Source of the DNA: Thermophilibacter mediterraneus
GTDB taxonomy: Bacteria; Actinomycetota; Coriobacteriia; Coriobacteriales; Atopobiaceae
Direction of reading: 5' to 3'
Assembly (NCBI RefSeq): GCF_900119385.1
Contig: NZ_FPKO01000008.1
Span: 124,001 to 188,000 of the forward strand
DNA length: 64,000 nt
This document shows positions 52,053-62,554 of this stretch, in pieces. Within the stretch, counting starts at the first letter, position 1. Each line of letters begins with the position of its first letter. The position numbers were made by a program, and so were the translations under genes. Below the pieces are notes generated by a model. The model was not told the origin of the DNA, ran no database searches, and saw only the letters and a list, made by a program, of their open reading frames with translations.

Positions 52053-53384
52053 CTACAGGGGCTCGGTCTCGAGCGTGGCGTCGCCGCGCACGCCGGTGAC
52101 GCGCACCCGCACGAGCGAGTCGACCGGCAGCGCGGGGTCGACGGCCGCGTCGAACAGGCCCCCCGAAACGCCGCGGCCGGGGGACTGGACCACCACGAGG
52201 TCCTTCTCGCCCACCAGGGAGCGTGCCTGCGCGAGCCGCATCTCGTCGGCGAGCTCGCGCGCCCGGCGGCCGCGCTCGGCCGCGACGGGGGCCGGGACCT
52301 GCCCCGGCATCGTGGCGGCAGGCGTGCCCGGGCGCCTCGAGTAGCGGAAGACGTGCATCCTGGCGAAGCGCATCTCGCGGCAGAAGGCGAGCGACGCCTC
52401 GAACTCCGCGTCCGTCTCGCCGGGGAAGCCCACGATGAGGTCGGTGCCGAGCGCGATCCCGGGCACCGCCTCGCGGGCGGTCGCCGCGACGCGCCGGAAG
52501 AGGTCGGTGCGGTAGACGCGCGCCATGCGGCGCAGCGTCTCGTCGCAGCCGGACTGCAGGCACACGTGCAGGAAGGGCGCCACGCGCTCCCCCGCCGCGG
52601 CCATCACCGCGCAGAGCTCGGGCGTGACGTCGGGAGGCTCGATGGACGAGAGGCGGATGCGCTCGACGTCGGTGCGCTCGAGCAGCAGGTCGAGCAGCCC
52701 CGGCAGCGCGAGGTCGCCGGCGGCCGCGTCGCGGTAGCTCCCGAGGTTGATGCCGGTGAGCACGACCTCGCGGGCCCCGCGGGCCCGGGCCTCGCGCACG
52801 GCGAGAAGGACCTCGTCGGCCGCCAGCGAGCGGGCGCGCCCGCGGGCGCGCCAGACGATGCAGTAGGTGCAGCGGTTGTCGCACCCGTCCTGGATCTTGA
52901 TGCCGGGGCGCGTGCGCCCGGTGGGCGTGGGGGCGTCGCGGTGCGCGGGCGCGGCGCAGGCCTCGGCGGGGTCGTCCCCGGCGGGAGCCGGCGCCTGGGG
53001 GGCGAGGCCGAGCCCCTCGATGACGCGGGCGGCGACGCGCGCCTTGTCGCGCTCGACCACGACGCCCGGCGCGAGCGCCTCGAGCTCGTCGGAGAAGAGG
53101 TTGGCGACGCAGCCCGTCGCCACCACGAGCGGCCGCTGGGGCAGCGTCGCCACGCGGCGGACGGCCTTTCTCGTCTTCGCCTCGGCCTCGCCGGTGACGG
53201 CGCAGGTGTTCACGACGACTGCAGCCGCCTCGCGCTCCCCCACCACCTCGGCGCCCGCGCGCTCGAGCTCGGACGCCATGAGGTCGAGCTCGACGCGGTT
53301 GACGCGGCAGCCGAGGTTCACGAGCGCGACGCCGGGGCGCCGCGCCGGGGCGGGGCCGGACGTCGTCGGCGGGGCGGGCGTCAC
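52053..53384 (-). CDS. mtaB: tRNA (t6A37) methylthiotransferase MtaB
   Basis: A 443-aa radical-SAM methylthiotransferase. Cluster Cys are in [31 protein letters not shown] and GC; the radical SAM motif is [12 protein letters not shown]. The R-K-x-R block after NTCAVT is typical of MtaB. GTG start (GTGA) overlapping the dnaJ stop. It makes ms2t6A37. An Ala/Pro-rich insert (about 125-155) sits before the SAM domain. Confidence 0.93.
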   Translation of the reverse strand: MTPAPPTTSGPAPARRPGVALVNLGCRVNRVELDLMASELERAGAEVVGEREAAAVVVNTCAVTGEAEAKTRKAVRRVATLPQRPLVVATGCVANLFSDELEALAPGVVVERDKARVAARVIEGLGLAPQAPAPAGDDPAEACAAPAHRDAPTPTGRTRPGIKIQDGCDNRCTYCIVWRARGRARSLAADEVLLAVREARARGAREVVLTGINLGSYRDAAAGDLALPGLLDLLLERTDVERIRLSSIEPPDVTPELCAVMAAAGERVAPFLHVCLQSGCDETLRRMARVYRTDLFRRVAATAREAVPGIALGTDLIVGFPGETDAEFEASLAFCREMRFARMHVFRYSRRPGTPAATMPGQVPAPVAAERGRRARELADEMRLAQARSLVGEKDLVVVQSPGRGVSGGLFDAAVDPALPVDSLVRVRVTGVRGDATLETEPL

Positions 53385-54610
53385 CTGCGGCCCCTGAACG
53401 GGTTCTTGGGGGCGTGCCAGCGCTCCTTGGCGAAGTGCTCGGCGGCGTTCTCGGCCGCGGCGGAGAAGCCCTCGCGCTCGGGGCCGCCCTCTGCCTCGCC
53501 GCCCTCCGGGGACGACTCGTCGAGCGCGCGCTCCGCGACGAGCGCGGCCACGTCGAGCAGCTGCTTCTTGGTGAGGTCGCGCGGGGTCTCCACGTGCACC
53601 ACGGCAACGAGGTTGCCGCGGGCGATCATGCCCATGCGCGGCATGCCCTTGCGCTCCACGACGACCTGCTGCCCGAACTGGCAGCCAGCGGGCACCTCGA
53701 CGGTGACGCGCTCGCCCTCCATGATGCCGTCGAGCGACACGGTGGTGCCCACGATCGCCTGGAGCGCGTCGACCTGGACGGTGCAGTAGAGGTCGTCGCC
53801 GCGGCGCTCGAAGCGGTCGGAGTCCGCGACCTCCACGCTCACGACGAGGTCGCCCGACGCGTCCCCGCGCACGCCCGCCTCGCCCTTGCCGGGCACGGTG
53901 ATGGTCTGCCCCGAGTGGACGCCGGCGGGCACCTGGACCTCGACCTTCTCGCGGGAGGGCGTGCGGCCCTGGCCCTCGCAGGTCTCGCAGGGGTGGTCGA
54001 TGACCTGACCCTGGCCGTGGCAGACGGGGCAGGTGGCCTGGGTCTGCATCTGGCCGAAGATCGTGCGCTGGACCTCGACCACGCGACCGGTGCCGTGGCA
54101 GCGCTCGCACGGGCGCATCCGGCCGCCCTCGGCGGCCCCGGTGCCCCCGCAGTCCTCGCAGGGCGCGAGGCGCGTGTAGGCGACGGTCTTCTTGCAGCCG
54201 GCCGCCGCCTCCTCGAGGGTGATCGAGAGGCGGATGCCCATGTCGCGGCCGCGGGTGCGCGCGGCCGAGGCGGCGCCGCGCGCCCCGCCGCCGAAGAAGG
54301 AGTCGAAGATGTCGCCGAAGCCGAAGCCCCCGCCGCCGAAGATGTCGGACACGTCGACGTAGTCGGACCCGAAGCCCGCGGGGCCCGCGGGGTCGCCGTA
54401 GCGGTCGTAGTTGGCGCGCTTCTGGTCGTCGGAGAGGACGGAGTAGGCCTCGTTGACCTCCTTGAAGCGCTCCTCGGCGTCCGGAGCGTCCGAGACGTCG
54501 GGGTGGAGCTTGCGCGCCTTCTTCAGGAACGCGCGCTTGATCGTCTTTGCATCGGCGTCGCGAGGCACCTCGAGCACCTCGTAGTAGTCCTTCTTCGGTT
54601 CCACGTGCAT
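53381..54610 (-). CDS. dnaJ: chaperone DnaJ
   Basis: A 409-aa type-I J-protein: J domain with HPD (36-38), Gly/Phe region, four zinc repeats ([32 protein letters not shown]) and both C-terminal substrate domains. It stimulates DnaK, which is not in the window. The start is the ATG at 54610, but a GTG at 54604 has better spacing from GGAG. Followed by mtaB with overlapping GTGA. Confidence 0.95.
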   Translation of the reverse strand: MHVEPKKDYYEVLEVPRDADAKTIKRAFLKKARKLHPDVSDAPDAEERFKEVNEAYSVLSDDQKRANYDRYGDPAGPAGFGSDYVDVSDIFGGGGFGFGDIFDSFFGGGARGAASAARTRGRDMGIRLSITLEEAAAGCKKTVAYTRLAPCEDCGGTGAAEGGRMRPCERCHGTGRVVEVQRTIFGQMQTQATCPVCHGQGQVIDHPCETCEGQGRTPSREKVEVQVPAGVHSGQTITVPGKGEAGVRGDASGDLVVSVEVADSDRFERRGDDLYCTVQVDALQAIVGTTVSLDGIMEGERVTVEVPAGCQFGQQVVVERKGMPRMGMIARGNLVAVVHVETPRDLTKKQLLDVAALVAERALDESSPEGGEAEGGPEREGFSAAAENAAEHFAKERWHAPKNPFRGRR

Positions 54611-54654
54611 ACTCCAGAGTCCGTGCGTACTGACTGCCCAGGGCCTTATACCCT

Positions 54655-54680
54655 AAAAAAGGCGGGGACCGCCCCCGCCT
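54655..54680 (-). terminator. intrinsic terminator after the membrane J-protein gene
   Basis: On the minus strand AGGCGGGG/CCCCGCC forms the stem (loop GCGGT), followed by TTTTTT. It separates this gene from dnaJ. Confidence 0.88.
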
Positions 54681-54751
54681 CCCACAAAGCTATCACTTTT
54701 CTTAAGAGGCGGCGGCCCGCGGGCGAGAGGGGCCCGCGGGCCGCGCCGCCA

Positions 54752-55867
54752 CTAGAAGTAGTACGGGTACCCCATGTACCCCACGCGCCCCATGCCGGAG
54801 GTGCACGAGAACATCATCGCGAACACGAGCGCGATCATGAGGCCGTTCGACGCGCCGTTCGCCACCGCGATGCCCGCGTTCCTCCACCAGCGCGGGCGCG
54901 CCTTCACGCCGTCGCGGACCACGAGGAAGATGCCGACGACGACCGGGAGCGCGACGAGCAGCGCGAGCGACGCGAGCGTCCTCGTGAGCAGCCCCACCAC
55001 CAGAAACGGCAGCGCGAAGCCGATGAAGTTGAAGCCGCTGGCCTGCGAGCGGGTGAGGCGCTCCTCGGGCACGCAGACGCGGCAGACGAAGTCGCCCGCG
55101 GTCGAGCCGTTCGTGCCCGCGTTGCCCATGCCGCCCACGCGCACCTCGTCGCCGTCGTGGCTGCCCGCGGGGACGTCGACGACGACCTCGCTCGCGCTGA
55201 TGGTGCGCCCCGAGCCGCCGCAGCTGTGGCACGGGTCCGCGACGACCTTGCCGGTGCCCTCGCACTCCGGGCACGTCATCATCATCACGCCGAACAGGCC
55301 CGTGTCCACGGTGATGTGGCCCGACCCTCCGCAGGTGGGGCAGGTCTCGGGGTGCTCCGCCTGGACCGAGCCCGAGCCGTGGCAGACGTCGCACGTCGCG
55401 TATCGCTGGTAGGTGATGCCGCGGCGCGTGCCCGCGGCGGCGGCCTGCGCGTCGAGCGTGAGCTCGTAGACGACGTCGGCGCCCGCGCGCGGGTTGTAGG
55501 AGCGCGAGCGGCGCTGGCGAGAGCGCGACGACCCCGAGAAGCCGCCGCCGAAGGGTCCCCAGCCGAAGGGGCTCCCCCCGAACGGGTCCGCGTAGCCGCC
55601 CCCCGCGGGCGACCCGTAGGGCGCGCCGGCCCCGGCGAACGGGCTGCCGGACCGCATGGCGTCGTAGCGCTTGCGCTTGTCGGGGTCCGAGAGCACGGCG
55701 TAGGCCTCGGAGACCTCCTTGAAGCGCTCCTCGGCGTCGGGCGCCTTGTTGACGTCGGGGTGGAGCTTGCGGGCCTTGGTCTGGAAGGCCTTGCGGATCT
55801 CCTCGGTGGACGCGTCCTTCTCGACGCCGAGAATCGCGTAGTAGTCCTTGTCGTTCATGGATGCCAT
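54752..55867 (-). CDS. J-domain protein with zinc repeats and a membrane C-terminus
   Basis: A 371-aa protein. J domain at 5-70 (HPD at 36-38), Gly-rich region to about 115, and four zinc repeats at 159-220 (CDVCHGSG, CPTCGGSG, CPECEGTG, CHSCGGSG). A short beta stretch follows, and the second substrate domain and dimer tail of DnaJ are replaced by three hydrophobic segments (about 280-297, 299-317, 333-353) and a Gly/Tyr end. It looks like a membrane-tethered co-chaperone. Divergent from dnaJ in C-terminus only; a terminator separates the two genes. Confidence 0.82.
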   Translation of the reverse strand: MASMNDKDYYAILGVEKDASTEEIRKAFQTKARKLHPDVNKAPDAEERFKEVSEAYAVLSDPDKRKRYDAMRSGSPFAGAGAPYGSPAGGGYADPFGGSPFGWGPFGGGFSGSSRSRQRRSRSYNPRAGADVVYELTLDAQAAAAGTRRGITYQRYATCDVCHGSGSVQAEHPETCPTCGGSGHITVDTGLFGVMMMTCPECEGTGKVVADPCHSCGGSGRTISASEVVVDVPAGSHDGDEVRVGGMGNAGTNGSTAGDFVCRVCVPEERLTRSQASGFNFIGFALPFLVVGLLTRTLASLALLVALPVVVGIFLVVRDGVKARPRWWRNAGIAVANGASNGLMIALVFAMMFSCTSGMGRVGYMGYPYYF

Positions 55868-56022
55868 GTGGCATGTCTCCCTGCTGGCGATACGTCACAG
55901 ATGGGGAGAAGTATACCCGCGCGGCGCCCCGGGCAACCCCCGGGCACGGAATCCGCGCAGTTCGCGGGCTCGAGCGGGGGCGAGGGCGAGGGCGTGGGCG
56001 TGGGCGTGGGCGTGGGCGCAGC

Positions 56023-56493
56023 CTAGTCCGAGAGCTCCATCTTGCGCCAGCTCACGCCGCAGCGGTCGAGGATGTTCTTGGAGATGCGGTTGTCCTCCGT
56101 GCCGTCGTACTTGTCGTCGAGGTAGACCACCTCGCCGATGCCCGCCTGCACGAGCGTCTTGGCGCACTCGTGGCACGGGAAGAGCGTCACGTAGACGGTG
56201 GCGCCCGTCATGTCCCTGAGGGTGCCGCGGTAGTTGAGGATGGCGTTGGCCTCGGCGTGGATGACGTAGTTGTGCTTGTCGTAGAGCGGGTCGTCGGCGA
56301 TGCCCCAGGGGAACTCGTCGTCGTTGAGCCCGCGCGGCGTGCCGTTGTACCCGACGCTGAGGATGCGGTGGTTGGTGTCGGCGATGCAGGCGCCCACCTG
56401 CGTGTTGGGGTCCTTGCTGCGCAGGCTCGCGGCGACGGCGGCCCTCATGAAGAACTCGTCCCAGCTGATGACGTCAGTGCGCTTGCCCGGCAT
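56023..56493 (-). CDS. deoxycytidylate deaminase (ComEB-like)
   Basis: A 156-aa zinc deaminase. The motifs VIHAEANAIL (zinc His, catalytic Glu) and FPCHECAKTLVQAGI (two zinc Cys) are diagnostic, as is GYNGTPRG. It converts dCMP to dUMP for thymidylate synthesis. I chose the ATG at 56493 behind GGGAGGGGGAGTC. Homologues are called ComEB in competence operons; comEC lies at the window end. Confidence 0.92.
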   Translation of the reverse strand: MPGKRTDVISWDEFFMRAAVAASLRSKDPNTQVGACIADTNHRILSVGYNGTPRGLNDDEFPWGIADDPLYDKHNYVIHAEANAILNYRGTLRDMTGATVYVTLFPCHECAKTLVQAGIGEVVYLDDKYDGTEDNRISKNILDRCGVSWRKMELSD

Positions 56494-56694
56494 GACTCCC
56501 CCTCCCGACGGCGTCCGTGCAGCTAGCATGGCGCAATTGCGCGACGCGCGCAAGGGGTGGGAGGAGGGCGCCGTCGGCGGCGGGCGGGCCCCTCGACGAG
56601 GAGCCATCCCTCGTCGACACGCGCAAACCCTAACGCTCAGGTCGAGACTTAGCTTGAGGGTCGTCGATAGTTCGGACGAGCGCGGCGGCGTCCG

Positions 56695-57873
56695 TCAGTC
56701 GTCCGCGGCGAGCCCCCACATGAGGCCGTAGAGCTCGTTGCCGAGCAGCCACCCGCGCTCCGTGGGCGCGAGGCGGCCGTCGGGCGCCCATGCGACGAGG
56801 CCCCGCGTCAGCGCCTCGTCGACCGCGGCGCCCACGCTCTTCTCGCCCGACGCCTCCCGAGCGCGGGCGAGCAGCTCCGGGCCGACGCCGCGGGTCATGC
56901 GCATGCCGAGCATGAGGTCCTCCGCGATGGCCTCGCGCCGGGAGAGGCGCTCGACCTCGAAGCTCGCGGCCTCGTCGTCGCGCTGCACGTAGCGCACGCG
57001 CGCCACGCCCGGGCCCGCCGACTCGCCGCCCAGAAGCGCCGAGAGGCCGTCCCACTCCGGCGCCGAGAGCATCCCCGCCGCGGAGCGGCCGACCCCGAGG
57101 TAGCTCTCCCCCGTCCAGTAGGCGACGTTGTGCGCGCACTCATGGCCGGGCCGCGCGTAGCTCGCGACCTCGTAGGGCGCGTACCCCGCCGCGACGAGCT
57201 CCCGGCGCGCCTCGGCCATGCACCAGGCCTGGAGGTCCTCGTCGGGCTCGAGCGCGGGGTCGGCCTCGGCGCGCCGGGCGAGCGGCGTGCCCTCCTCGAG
57301 CGTGAGCGGGTAGACCGAGACGTGGTCCGGCCCCGCCGCCACAGCGCCCGCGAGCGTGCGCCGCCAGCTCTCCCCCGTCTGGCCGGGCAGGCCGCACATG
57401 AGGTCGCACGAGACGTCCAGGCCCGCCGCCCGCGCCCGCGCCACGGCCTCGAGCGCCCCCTCGGCCGTGTGAAGGCGCCCGATCGCCGCGAGCTCGGCGT
57501 CCTCCAGGCTCTGCACGCCGAGCGAGACGCGCGTGGCGCCCGACTCAGCGAGCGCCGCGGCGAGCTCGGCCGAGAGCGACTCCGGGTTCGCCTCGCACGT
57601 GAGCTCAGAGGGCGAGCACCAGGCGCGCACGCGGTGCACGAGCTCGGGCAGGCGGTCCCCCAGCACCGTGGGCGTGCCACCGCCCACGTAGGCCGTCCGC
57701 ACGTCGGCGAGCGCCCCGGCGTCGCCGAGCGCGTCGACGCGGGCGAGCAGCGCCTCGAGGTAGCGGTCCGCCGCGGCGTCGAGCGCCGCTCCGCGCAGCG
57801 CCCGCGAGTCGAAGTCGCAGTACGCGCACCTCGCGTGGCAGAACGGTATGTGCAGGTAGAGCGCGGAGACCAT
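56695..57873 (-). CDS. hemW: heme chaperone HemW (radical SAM)
   Basis: A 392-aa protein. Radical SAM CxxxCxxC at Cys12, 16, 19 (CHARCAYC), GGGTPTVL, and a HemW-type winged C-terminus. It is the former HemN-like protein downstream of lepA in many bacteria. I chose the ATG at 57873 because GGGAGGCG precedes it; a longer ORF adds 9 residues. Its promoter probably lies in the AT-rich island at 57966-58067. Confidence 0.92.
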   Translation of the reverse strand: MVSALYLHIPFCHARCAYCDFDSRALRGAALDAAADRYLEALLARVDALGDAGALADVRTAYVGGGTPTVLGDRLPELVHRVRAWCSPSELTCEANPESLSAELAAALAESGATRVSLGVQSLEDAELAAIGRLHTAEGALEAVARARAAGLDVSCDLMCGLPGQTGESWRRTLAGAVAAGPDHVSVYPLTLEEGTPLARRAEADPALEPDEDLQAWCMAEARRELVAAGYAPYEVASYARPGHECAHNVAYWTGESYLGVGRSAAGMLSAPEWDGLSALLGGESAGPGVARVRYVQRDDEAASFEVERLSRREAIAEDLMLGMRMTRGVGPELLARAREASGEKSVGAAVDEALTRGLVAWAPDGRLAPTERGWLLGNELYGLMWGLAADD

Positions 57874-57911
57874 GGATCGCCTCCCGACGTGGGCCGTCAT
57901 CTTCCTATAAT

Positions 57912-58067
57912 CCTCGCACCTCGGGCCGTTGGCTTCCCAAACCTCGCAGCTCGGGCCGTTGAGTTCCCAAACCTCGCACCTCGAATTTCTCTAATTGGTG
58001 AAATTAATATTCTAGATGTACTTATCATCATAAAAGTAATTCAAGAGAGAAGGTGCGAGGCTTGGGG
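57912..58067. repeat. AT-rich island bracketed by inverted repeat (copy 2), with tandem left arms
   Basis: The left arm CCCAAACCTCGCACCT (57966-57981) and right arm AGGTGCGAGGCTTGGGG (58051-58067) are complementary at 15 of 16 positions and enclose 69 bp of AT-rich DNA. The left arm is preceded by two further copies at a 30-bp period (57912-57965), linked by TCGGGCCGTTG. Arms match those of the island at 1794-1893. It lies between dus and hemW. Confidence 0.75.
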
Positions 58068-58152
58068 CCTCTGCGGCGGGTTTCCGGGGTTTGGCGGCCG
58101 CCGCGGCGGGGGCGAGAAGGACGGGGGGTCTCGACGGGCGCCGCGAGACGCG

Positions 58153-59172
58153 CTAGCACGCCGCGGCTCGCACCTCGCTCGCCACGGCGAGGAAGTCCCC
58201 GGCGGTGACGCAGCTCATGGCGGCGTTTCTCCACCGGGCGGCATCGGGCATGCCCTTGAAGTACCAGCCCGCGAGGCTCCTCGCGCGCTTGAGGTGGGCC
58301 CCGGTCGCCTCGAGCAGCCGCACGTGGCACTCGAACGCGGCGAGGCGCTCGGCGACGCAGGGCGCGTGGCCCGAGAAGACCCACGGGTTGCCGTAGGTGC
58401 CGCGGGCCACCATCACGGCCGTCGCGCCGGTCTGCGCGAGCGCGCGCATCGCGGCGTCGTGCGAGAGCACGTCGCCCGAGGCGATCACGGGGACCGACAC
58501 GGCGTCCGCGACGCGGTCGATGACGCCCCAGTCCGCCTCGCCGTGGTACATCTGCGTCGCGAAGCGCCCGTGCACCGCCACCGCCGCGGCGCCCGCCTGC
58601 TCCATCGCGCGGGCGAACTCGGGCGCGACCTCCCGTCCGGCGTAGCGCCCGCGGCGGATCTTGACCGTCACGTCGACGCCCGGCGCGCCCTCGCGGCACG
58701 CGGCCACGATCTCGGAGGCGAGCGCGGGGTCCTCGAGCAGCGCGGAGCCCTCCCCCTTGCGCGTGACCTTGGGCACGGGGCACGCCATGTTGACGTCGAT
58801 GAGCGCGAGGCGCCCGCCCAGGCGCTCGGCCACGCGGCCCGCCGACTCGCGGAAGAGCTCCGGCCTGCTGCCGAACAGCTGCACGGCGAGGTCCGGCTCC
58901 CCGTCAGCGGGGTCGACGAGCTCCCAGCTCTTCTCGCCGTAGTGGAGCCCGGCGCACGAGACCATCTCGGAGTAGGCAAGGTCCGCCCCGCCGGCGCGCG
59001 CCATCATGCGGTACGCCGCGTCGGAGACGCCGGCCATGGGAGCCATGAGCAGCGGGTGCGCGGCGAGGCGCTCGGCGAGCGGGCGGTCCCTCTCGTCGCC
59101 GGCGAACGGGGCCGCGACGGGGGCGAGTCCCGCGGCCGGCCCGTAGGAGGCCAGCACCTGGGAGGGCGTCAC
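58153..59172 (-). CDS. dus: tRNA-dihydrouridine synthase
   Basis: A 339-aa flavin TIM-barrel: [39 protein letters not shown] (catalytic Cys in MACPVPK), [21 protein letters not shown] and [14 protein letters not shown]. It reduces uridine in the tRNA D-loop. The start is a GTG overlapping the lepA TGA. The first 30 residues are not conserved; the real start may be later. Confidence 0.9.
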   Translation of the reverse strand: MTPSQVLASYGPAAGLAPVAAPFAGDERDRPLAERLAAHPLLMAPMAGVSDAAYRMMARAGGADLAYSEMVSCAGLHYGEKSWELVDPADGEPDLAVQLFGSRPELFRESAGRVAERLGGRLALIDVNMACPVPKVTRKGEGSALLEDPALASEIVAACREGAPGVDVTVKIRRGRYAGREVAPEFARAMEQAGAAAVAVHGRFATQMYHGEADWGVIDRVADAVSVPVIASGDVLSHDAAMRALAQTGATAVMVARGTYGNPWVFSGHAPCVAERLAAFECHVRLLEATGAHLKRARSLAGWYFKGMPDAARWRNAAMSCVTAGDFLAVASEVRAAAC

Positions 59173-60980
59173 TGGTCGTCCACCTTGAGGACGGCGAGAA
59201 ACGCCTCCTGCGGCACCTCGACCGAGCCGATCTGCTTCATGCGCTTCTTGCCCTCCTTCTGCTTCTCGAGGAGCTTGCGCTTGCGGGAGATGTCGCCGCC
59301 GTAGCACTTGGCGAGGACGTCCTTGCGCACCGCCTTGACGGTGCTGCGCGAGATGATCTTGTTGCCGATGGCGCCCTGGATGGGGACCTCGAACTGCTGG
59401 CGCGGGATGATCTCCTTGAGCTTGTCGCAGAGTCCGCGCGCGAGCTGGTAGGCCTTGTCGCGGTGCACGATGAAGCTGAGGGCGTCCACCTCGTCGCCGG
59501 AGAGCAGGATGTCGAGCTTCACGAGGTCGCTCGCGCGGTAGTCGCTGAACTCGTAGTCGAGGCTCGCGTATCCCTTGGTGCGGCTCTTGAGCTGGTCGAA
59601 GAAGTCGAGGATGAGCTCGGCGAGCGGAATGTCGAAGTGCATCTCGACCGACTTCTCGGTGAGGTAGATCATGTCCTGCGTGATGCCGCGGTGCTCGATG
59701 GCGAGCTGCATGACCGCGCCGGTGTACTCGGGCGGCACGATGACCTTGGCCTTGAGGAAGGGCTCCTCGATGTGGTCGATGCGCGTGACGTCGGGGAGGT
59801 CCTGGGGGCTGCGCACCTCGAGCATGGTTCCGTCGGTCCTGTAGACGTGGTAGTCGACCGAGGGCGAGGTCGCGATCAGGGAGAGCGAGAACTCGCGCTC
59901 GAGGCGCTCCTTGACGACCTCCATGTGGAGAAGCCCCAGGAAGCCCACGCGGAACCCGAAGCCCAGGGCCACCGAGGTCTCGGGGCTCCAGGTGAGCGAC
60001 GGGTCGTTGACGCGCAGCTTCTCGAGGGCGTCGCGCAGGTTCTCGTAGTCCTTGTTGTCGATGGGGAACAGGCCCGTGTAGACCATGGGCTTCGCCTCGC
60101 GGTAGCCCGGCAGCGCCTCGGCGCAGGGGCGGTCGCGGTACGTGAGGGTGTCGCCCACGCGCACGGCCGCCGGGTCCTTGAGGCCCGTGACCACGTAGCC
60201 GACCTCGCCCACGCCGAGCTCGCCCACGGGCGTCTCGGCCGGGCGCCGCACGCCGACGCCGTCCACGAGGAAGTCCTCGCCCGACTGCATCATGGTGAGC
60301 TGGTCGCCCTTGGACACGTGGCCGTCGAAGACGCGCACCGTGGCGACGACGCCGCGGTACTCGTCGAAGTAGGAGTCGAGGATGAGAGCCTTGAGCGGCG
60401 CGCCGTAGTCGCCCGAGGGGGGCGAGACGAGCATGACGATGGCCTCGAGCAGGTCGTGGATGCCCTCGCCCGTCTTGCCCGAGACGCACACCGCGTCCTC
60501 GGCGGGGATGGCGAGGTCCTCCTCGATCTCCTCCTTGACCTCGTCGGGGTGCGCGCTCGGCAGGTCGATCTTGTTGATCGCGGGCACGATGTCGAGGTTG
60601 GCGTTCATCGCGAGGTTGGCGTTGGAGACCGTCTGCGCCTCGACGCCCTGCGTGGCGTCGACCACGAGCACGGCGCCCTCGCACGCGGCGAGGCTGCGGC
60701 TGACCTCGTAGGTGAAGTCGACGTGACCCGGCGTGTCGATGAGGTTGAACTGGTAGCTCTGACCGTCGTCGGCGTCGTAGGTGACGCGGACGGCGTTGGA
60801 CTTGATGGTGATGCCGCGCTCCCGCTCGATGTCCATCGTGTCGAGCAGCTGGGCCTCCATGTCGCGCTCCTCTACCGTGTGGGTGAGCTCGAGGATGCGG
60901 TCCGAGATGGTCGACTTGCCGTGGTCGATGTGCGCAACGATCGAGAAGTTGCGGATATGTGAGGTATCGTTGGTAGCCAT
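59169..60980 (-). CDS. lepA: elongation factor 4 (LepA)
   Basis: A 603-aa translational GTPase: G1 AHIDHGKST (16-24), [13 protein letters not shown], then LepA-specific C-terminal domain. It back-translocates or helps initiation on the ribosome. The ATG at 60980 lies 7 bases after a -10-like TATCAT with no RBS; it may be leaderless. First gene of lepA-dus(-hemW). Confidence 0.96.
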   Translation of the reverse strand: MATNDTSHIRNFSIVAHIDHGKSTISDRILELTHTVEERDMEAQLLDTMDIERERGITIKSNAVRVTYDADDGQSYQFNLIDTPGHVDFTYEVSRSLAACEGAVLVVDATQGVEAQTVSNANLAMNANLDIVPAINKIDLPSAHPDEVKEEIEEDLAIPAEDAVCVSGKTGEGIHDLLEAIVMLVSPPSGDYGAPLKALILDSYFDEYRGVVATVRVFDGHVSKGDQLTMMQSGEDFLVDGVGVRRPAETPVGELGVGEVGYVVTGLKDPAAVRVGDTLTYRDRPCAEALPGYREAKPMVYTGLFPIDNKDYENLRDALEKLRVNDPSLTWSPETSVALGFGFRVGFLGLLHMEVVKERLEREFSLSLIATSPSVDYHVYRTDGTMLEVRSPQDLPDVTRIDHIEEPFLKAKVIVPPEYTGAVMQLAIEHRGITQDMIYLTEKSVEMHFDIPLAELILDFFDQLKSRTKGYASLDYEFSDYRASDLVKLDILLSGDEVDALSFIVHRDKAYQLARGLCDKLKEIIPRQQFEVPIQGAIGNKIISRSTVKAVRKDVLAKCYGGDISRKRKLLEKQKEGKKRMKQIGSVEVPQEAFLAVLKVDDQ

Positions 60981-60987
60981 GTGGTGA

Positions 60988-61016
60988 ATGATAGCGAAGA
61001 TGCGGCGCGCGTGCTA
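60988..61016 (-). promoter_or_regulatory. probable leaderless lepA promoter
   Basis: On the minus strand -10 TATCAT (60993-60988) with a weak TAGCAC at -35 (61016-61011), spacer 17. The ATG follows the -10 by 7 bases, leaving no room for a Shine-Dalgarno. It overlaps the TATACT (61015-61020) that could be the rpsT -10. Confidence 0.5.
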
Positions 61017-61089
61017 TACTCGCGTGGTTGACCTCGCCGTGTCTCAGCACAGAGGCCTCACATTGAATGGGAACCGAAAGGAACAGCAC

Positions 61090-61353
61090 GTGGCTAACAT
61101 CAAGTCTCAGAAGAAGCGCATCATCACCGCTGAGAAGGCGCGTCAGCGCAACCGCGCGGTCCGCTCCGAGCTCAAGACCGCCGTCAAGAAGGTTCGCGTC
61201 GCCGTCGAGGCCGGCGACGCCGCAGCTGCCCAGGACGCCGCCAACAAGGCGAGCCGCCTGCTCGACAAGGCCGCTTCCAAGGGCATCATCCACAAGAACC
61301 AGGCCGCTCAGCGCAAGAGCGGCGTCCAGAAGCTCGTGAACACCATCAAGTAG
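61090..61353 (+). CDS. rpsT: 30S ribosomal protein S20
   Basis: An 87-aa protein, exactly the usual S20 length, with a GTG start at 61090 behind AAAGGAACAGCAC. It opens [20 protein letters not shown] and is Ala/Lys/Arg-rich. Divergent from lepA. GTG was preferred because upstream in-frame codons have no S20 character. Confidence 0.95.
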   Translation: MANIKSQKKRIITAEKARQRNRAVRSELKTAVKKVRVAVEAGDAAAAQDAANKASRLLDKAASKGIIHKNQAAQRKSGVQKLVNTIK

Positions 61354-61380
61354 TTCCGCGCCTCTCCCTTTGACTCGAGA

Positions 61381-61414
61381 GCGGACCCGGGGTGCTGCCC
61401 GGGCCCGCTTTTTT
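61381..61414 (+). terminator. intrinsic terminator of rpsT
   Basis: GCGGaCCCGGG...CCCGGGcCCGC forms a long stem, followed by TTTTTT. It lies between rpsT and the convergent holA. Confidence 0.93.
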
Positions 61415-61428
61415 CATGCCGGCCCGCG

Positions 61429-62391
61429 CTACGCGACGCCGCAGACGTGCGAGATGAGGCGCACCATCACGGAGCCCTCGTCGGCGCCCGACTTGAGGGC
61501 CCGCTCGGCGGCGGCGCACTCCCCCAGCAGTCGCTCGAGCTCGCCCGGGGCAAACCCCCGCGACCACCGCACGTAGTTTCTCACCTGCCAGTCCTGCTTC
61601 TTGAGCTCGCTCGCCACCGCCTGGGCCTGCCCGCGCGCGTCGAGCGAGCGCGCGCAGACGAGCTCGCGCAGGCGCCCCGTCACGAGCGAGAGGAGCCCGA
61701 GCGCGGAGCCGTCGAGCAGCCGGTGGAGCGCGAGCGCCCGGTGCGCGTCGCGCTCGGAGAGCCGGTCGAGGAACTCCCACGGCTTGACCTCGGCCACGCG
61801 AGCGACGTTGGCCTCGACGAAGGGGCGCGTGATCGTGCCCGCCCCGCCGAGGAGCGCGGCGAGCGTCGCGAGCTGGGTGTCGAGCATCGTGGTCGACTCC
61901 CCCACGCGCGCCACGAGCTCGCGCGCGGCGTCCGCGGCGATCTGCACGCCGTGGGCCGAGGCGAGCTTCTGCACGTAGGGCGGCAGGTCCCGCCCCTTCT
62001 TGGCGGCGCACTCGATCACGGTTCGCGGGCCGACCTTTGCGACGGCCTTGTAGAGGCGCGTGGTCTTCGCGAGCGTCGTCGCCACGAGCGCGAGCGTGCA
62101 GCTCTCGTTGGGGTTGGCGAGGTAGCCGACGATGGCCTCGGAGACGGCCTTGGGCAGCTTCTCGGCCGACTCGATCACCACGACGCGGCGGTCCCCGCCC
62201 ATGGGGAGCGTGTTCAACGAGGCGAGCACCGAGACGTCGTCCATGTCCCCCGACGCGGTGAGCTCCTCGAGGTTGAAGGCGGAGAAGGGCCCGTCCACGC
62301 GCGCCCTGAGCCGGGCGAGGGCCTGCTTGCGCTTGAGCTCGTCCGGCCCCACGATGAGGTACGCCGGAAGCAGCGCTGGCCTGTCAGCCAT
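61429..62391 (-). CDS. holA: DNA polymerase III delta subunit
   Basis: A 320-aa protein. It opens LPAYLIVGPDELKRKQALAR LR and has the AAA+-like fold without Walker A, as HolA should; NTLPMGGDRRVVVIESAEKL is typical. It opens the sliding clamp in the clamp loader. Downstream of comEC on the same strand, the order comEC-holA-rpsT is common in Gram-positives. Confidence 0.9.
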   Translation of the reverse strand: MADRPALLPAYLIVGPDELKRKQALARLRARVDGPFSAFNLEELTASGDMDDVSVLASLNTLPMGGDRRVVVIESAEKLPKAVSEAIVGYLANPNESCTLALVATTLAKTTRLYKAVAKVGPRTVIECAAKKGRDLPPYVQKLASAHGVQIAADAARELVARVGESTTMLDTQLATLAALLGGAGTITRPFVEANVARVAEVKPWEFLDRLSERDAHRALALHRLLDGSALGLLSLVTGRLRELVCARSLDARGQAQAVASELKKQDWQVRNYVRWSRGFAPGELERLLGECAAAERALKSGADEGSVMVRLISHVCGVA

Positions 62392-62554
62392 GTGAGCCTC
62401 CCCTCTCGCGGCACCGGCGGCCGCGCCTCGTCACGCCCCGCGCGCGGCGGGCGGCGTCGCGCCGTGCCCGGCGGCGACCGAGGCCCGAGCCGCGACCGTG
62501 GCCACCCAGTGTAGCACACGCCACCCGCGCCCCCACCCCGCCGCGGGAGCGACG
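62392..62554. other. comEC-holA spacer
   Basis: 163 bp of GC-rich sequence with no gene, repeat or clear hairpin-plus-T-run that I can support. Confidence 0.4.
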
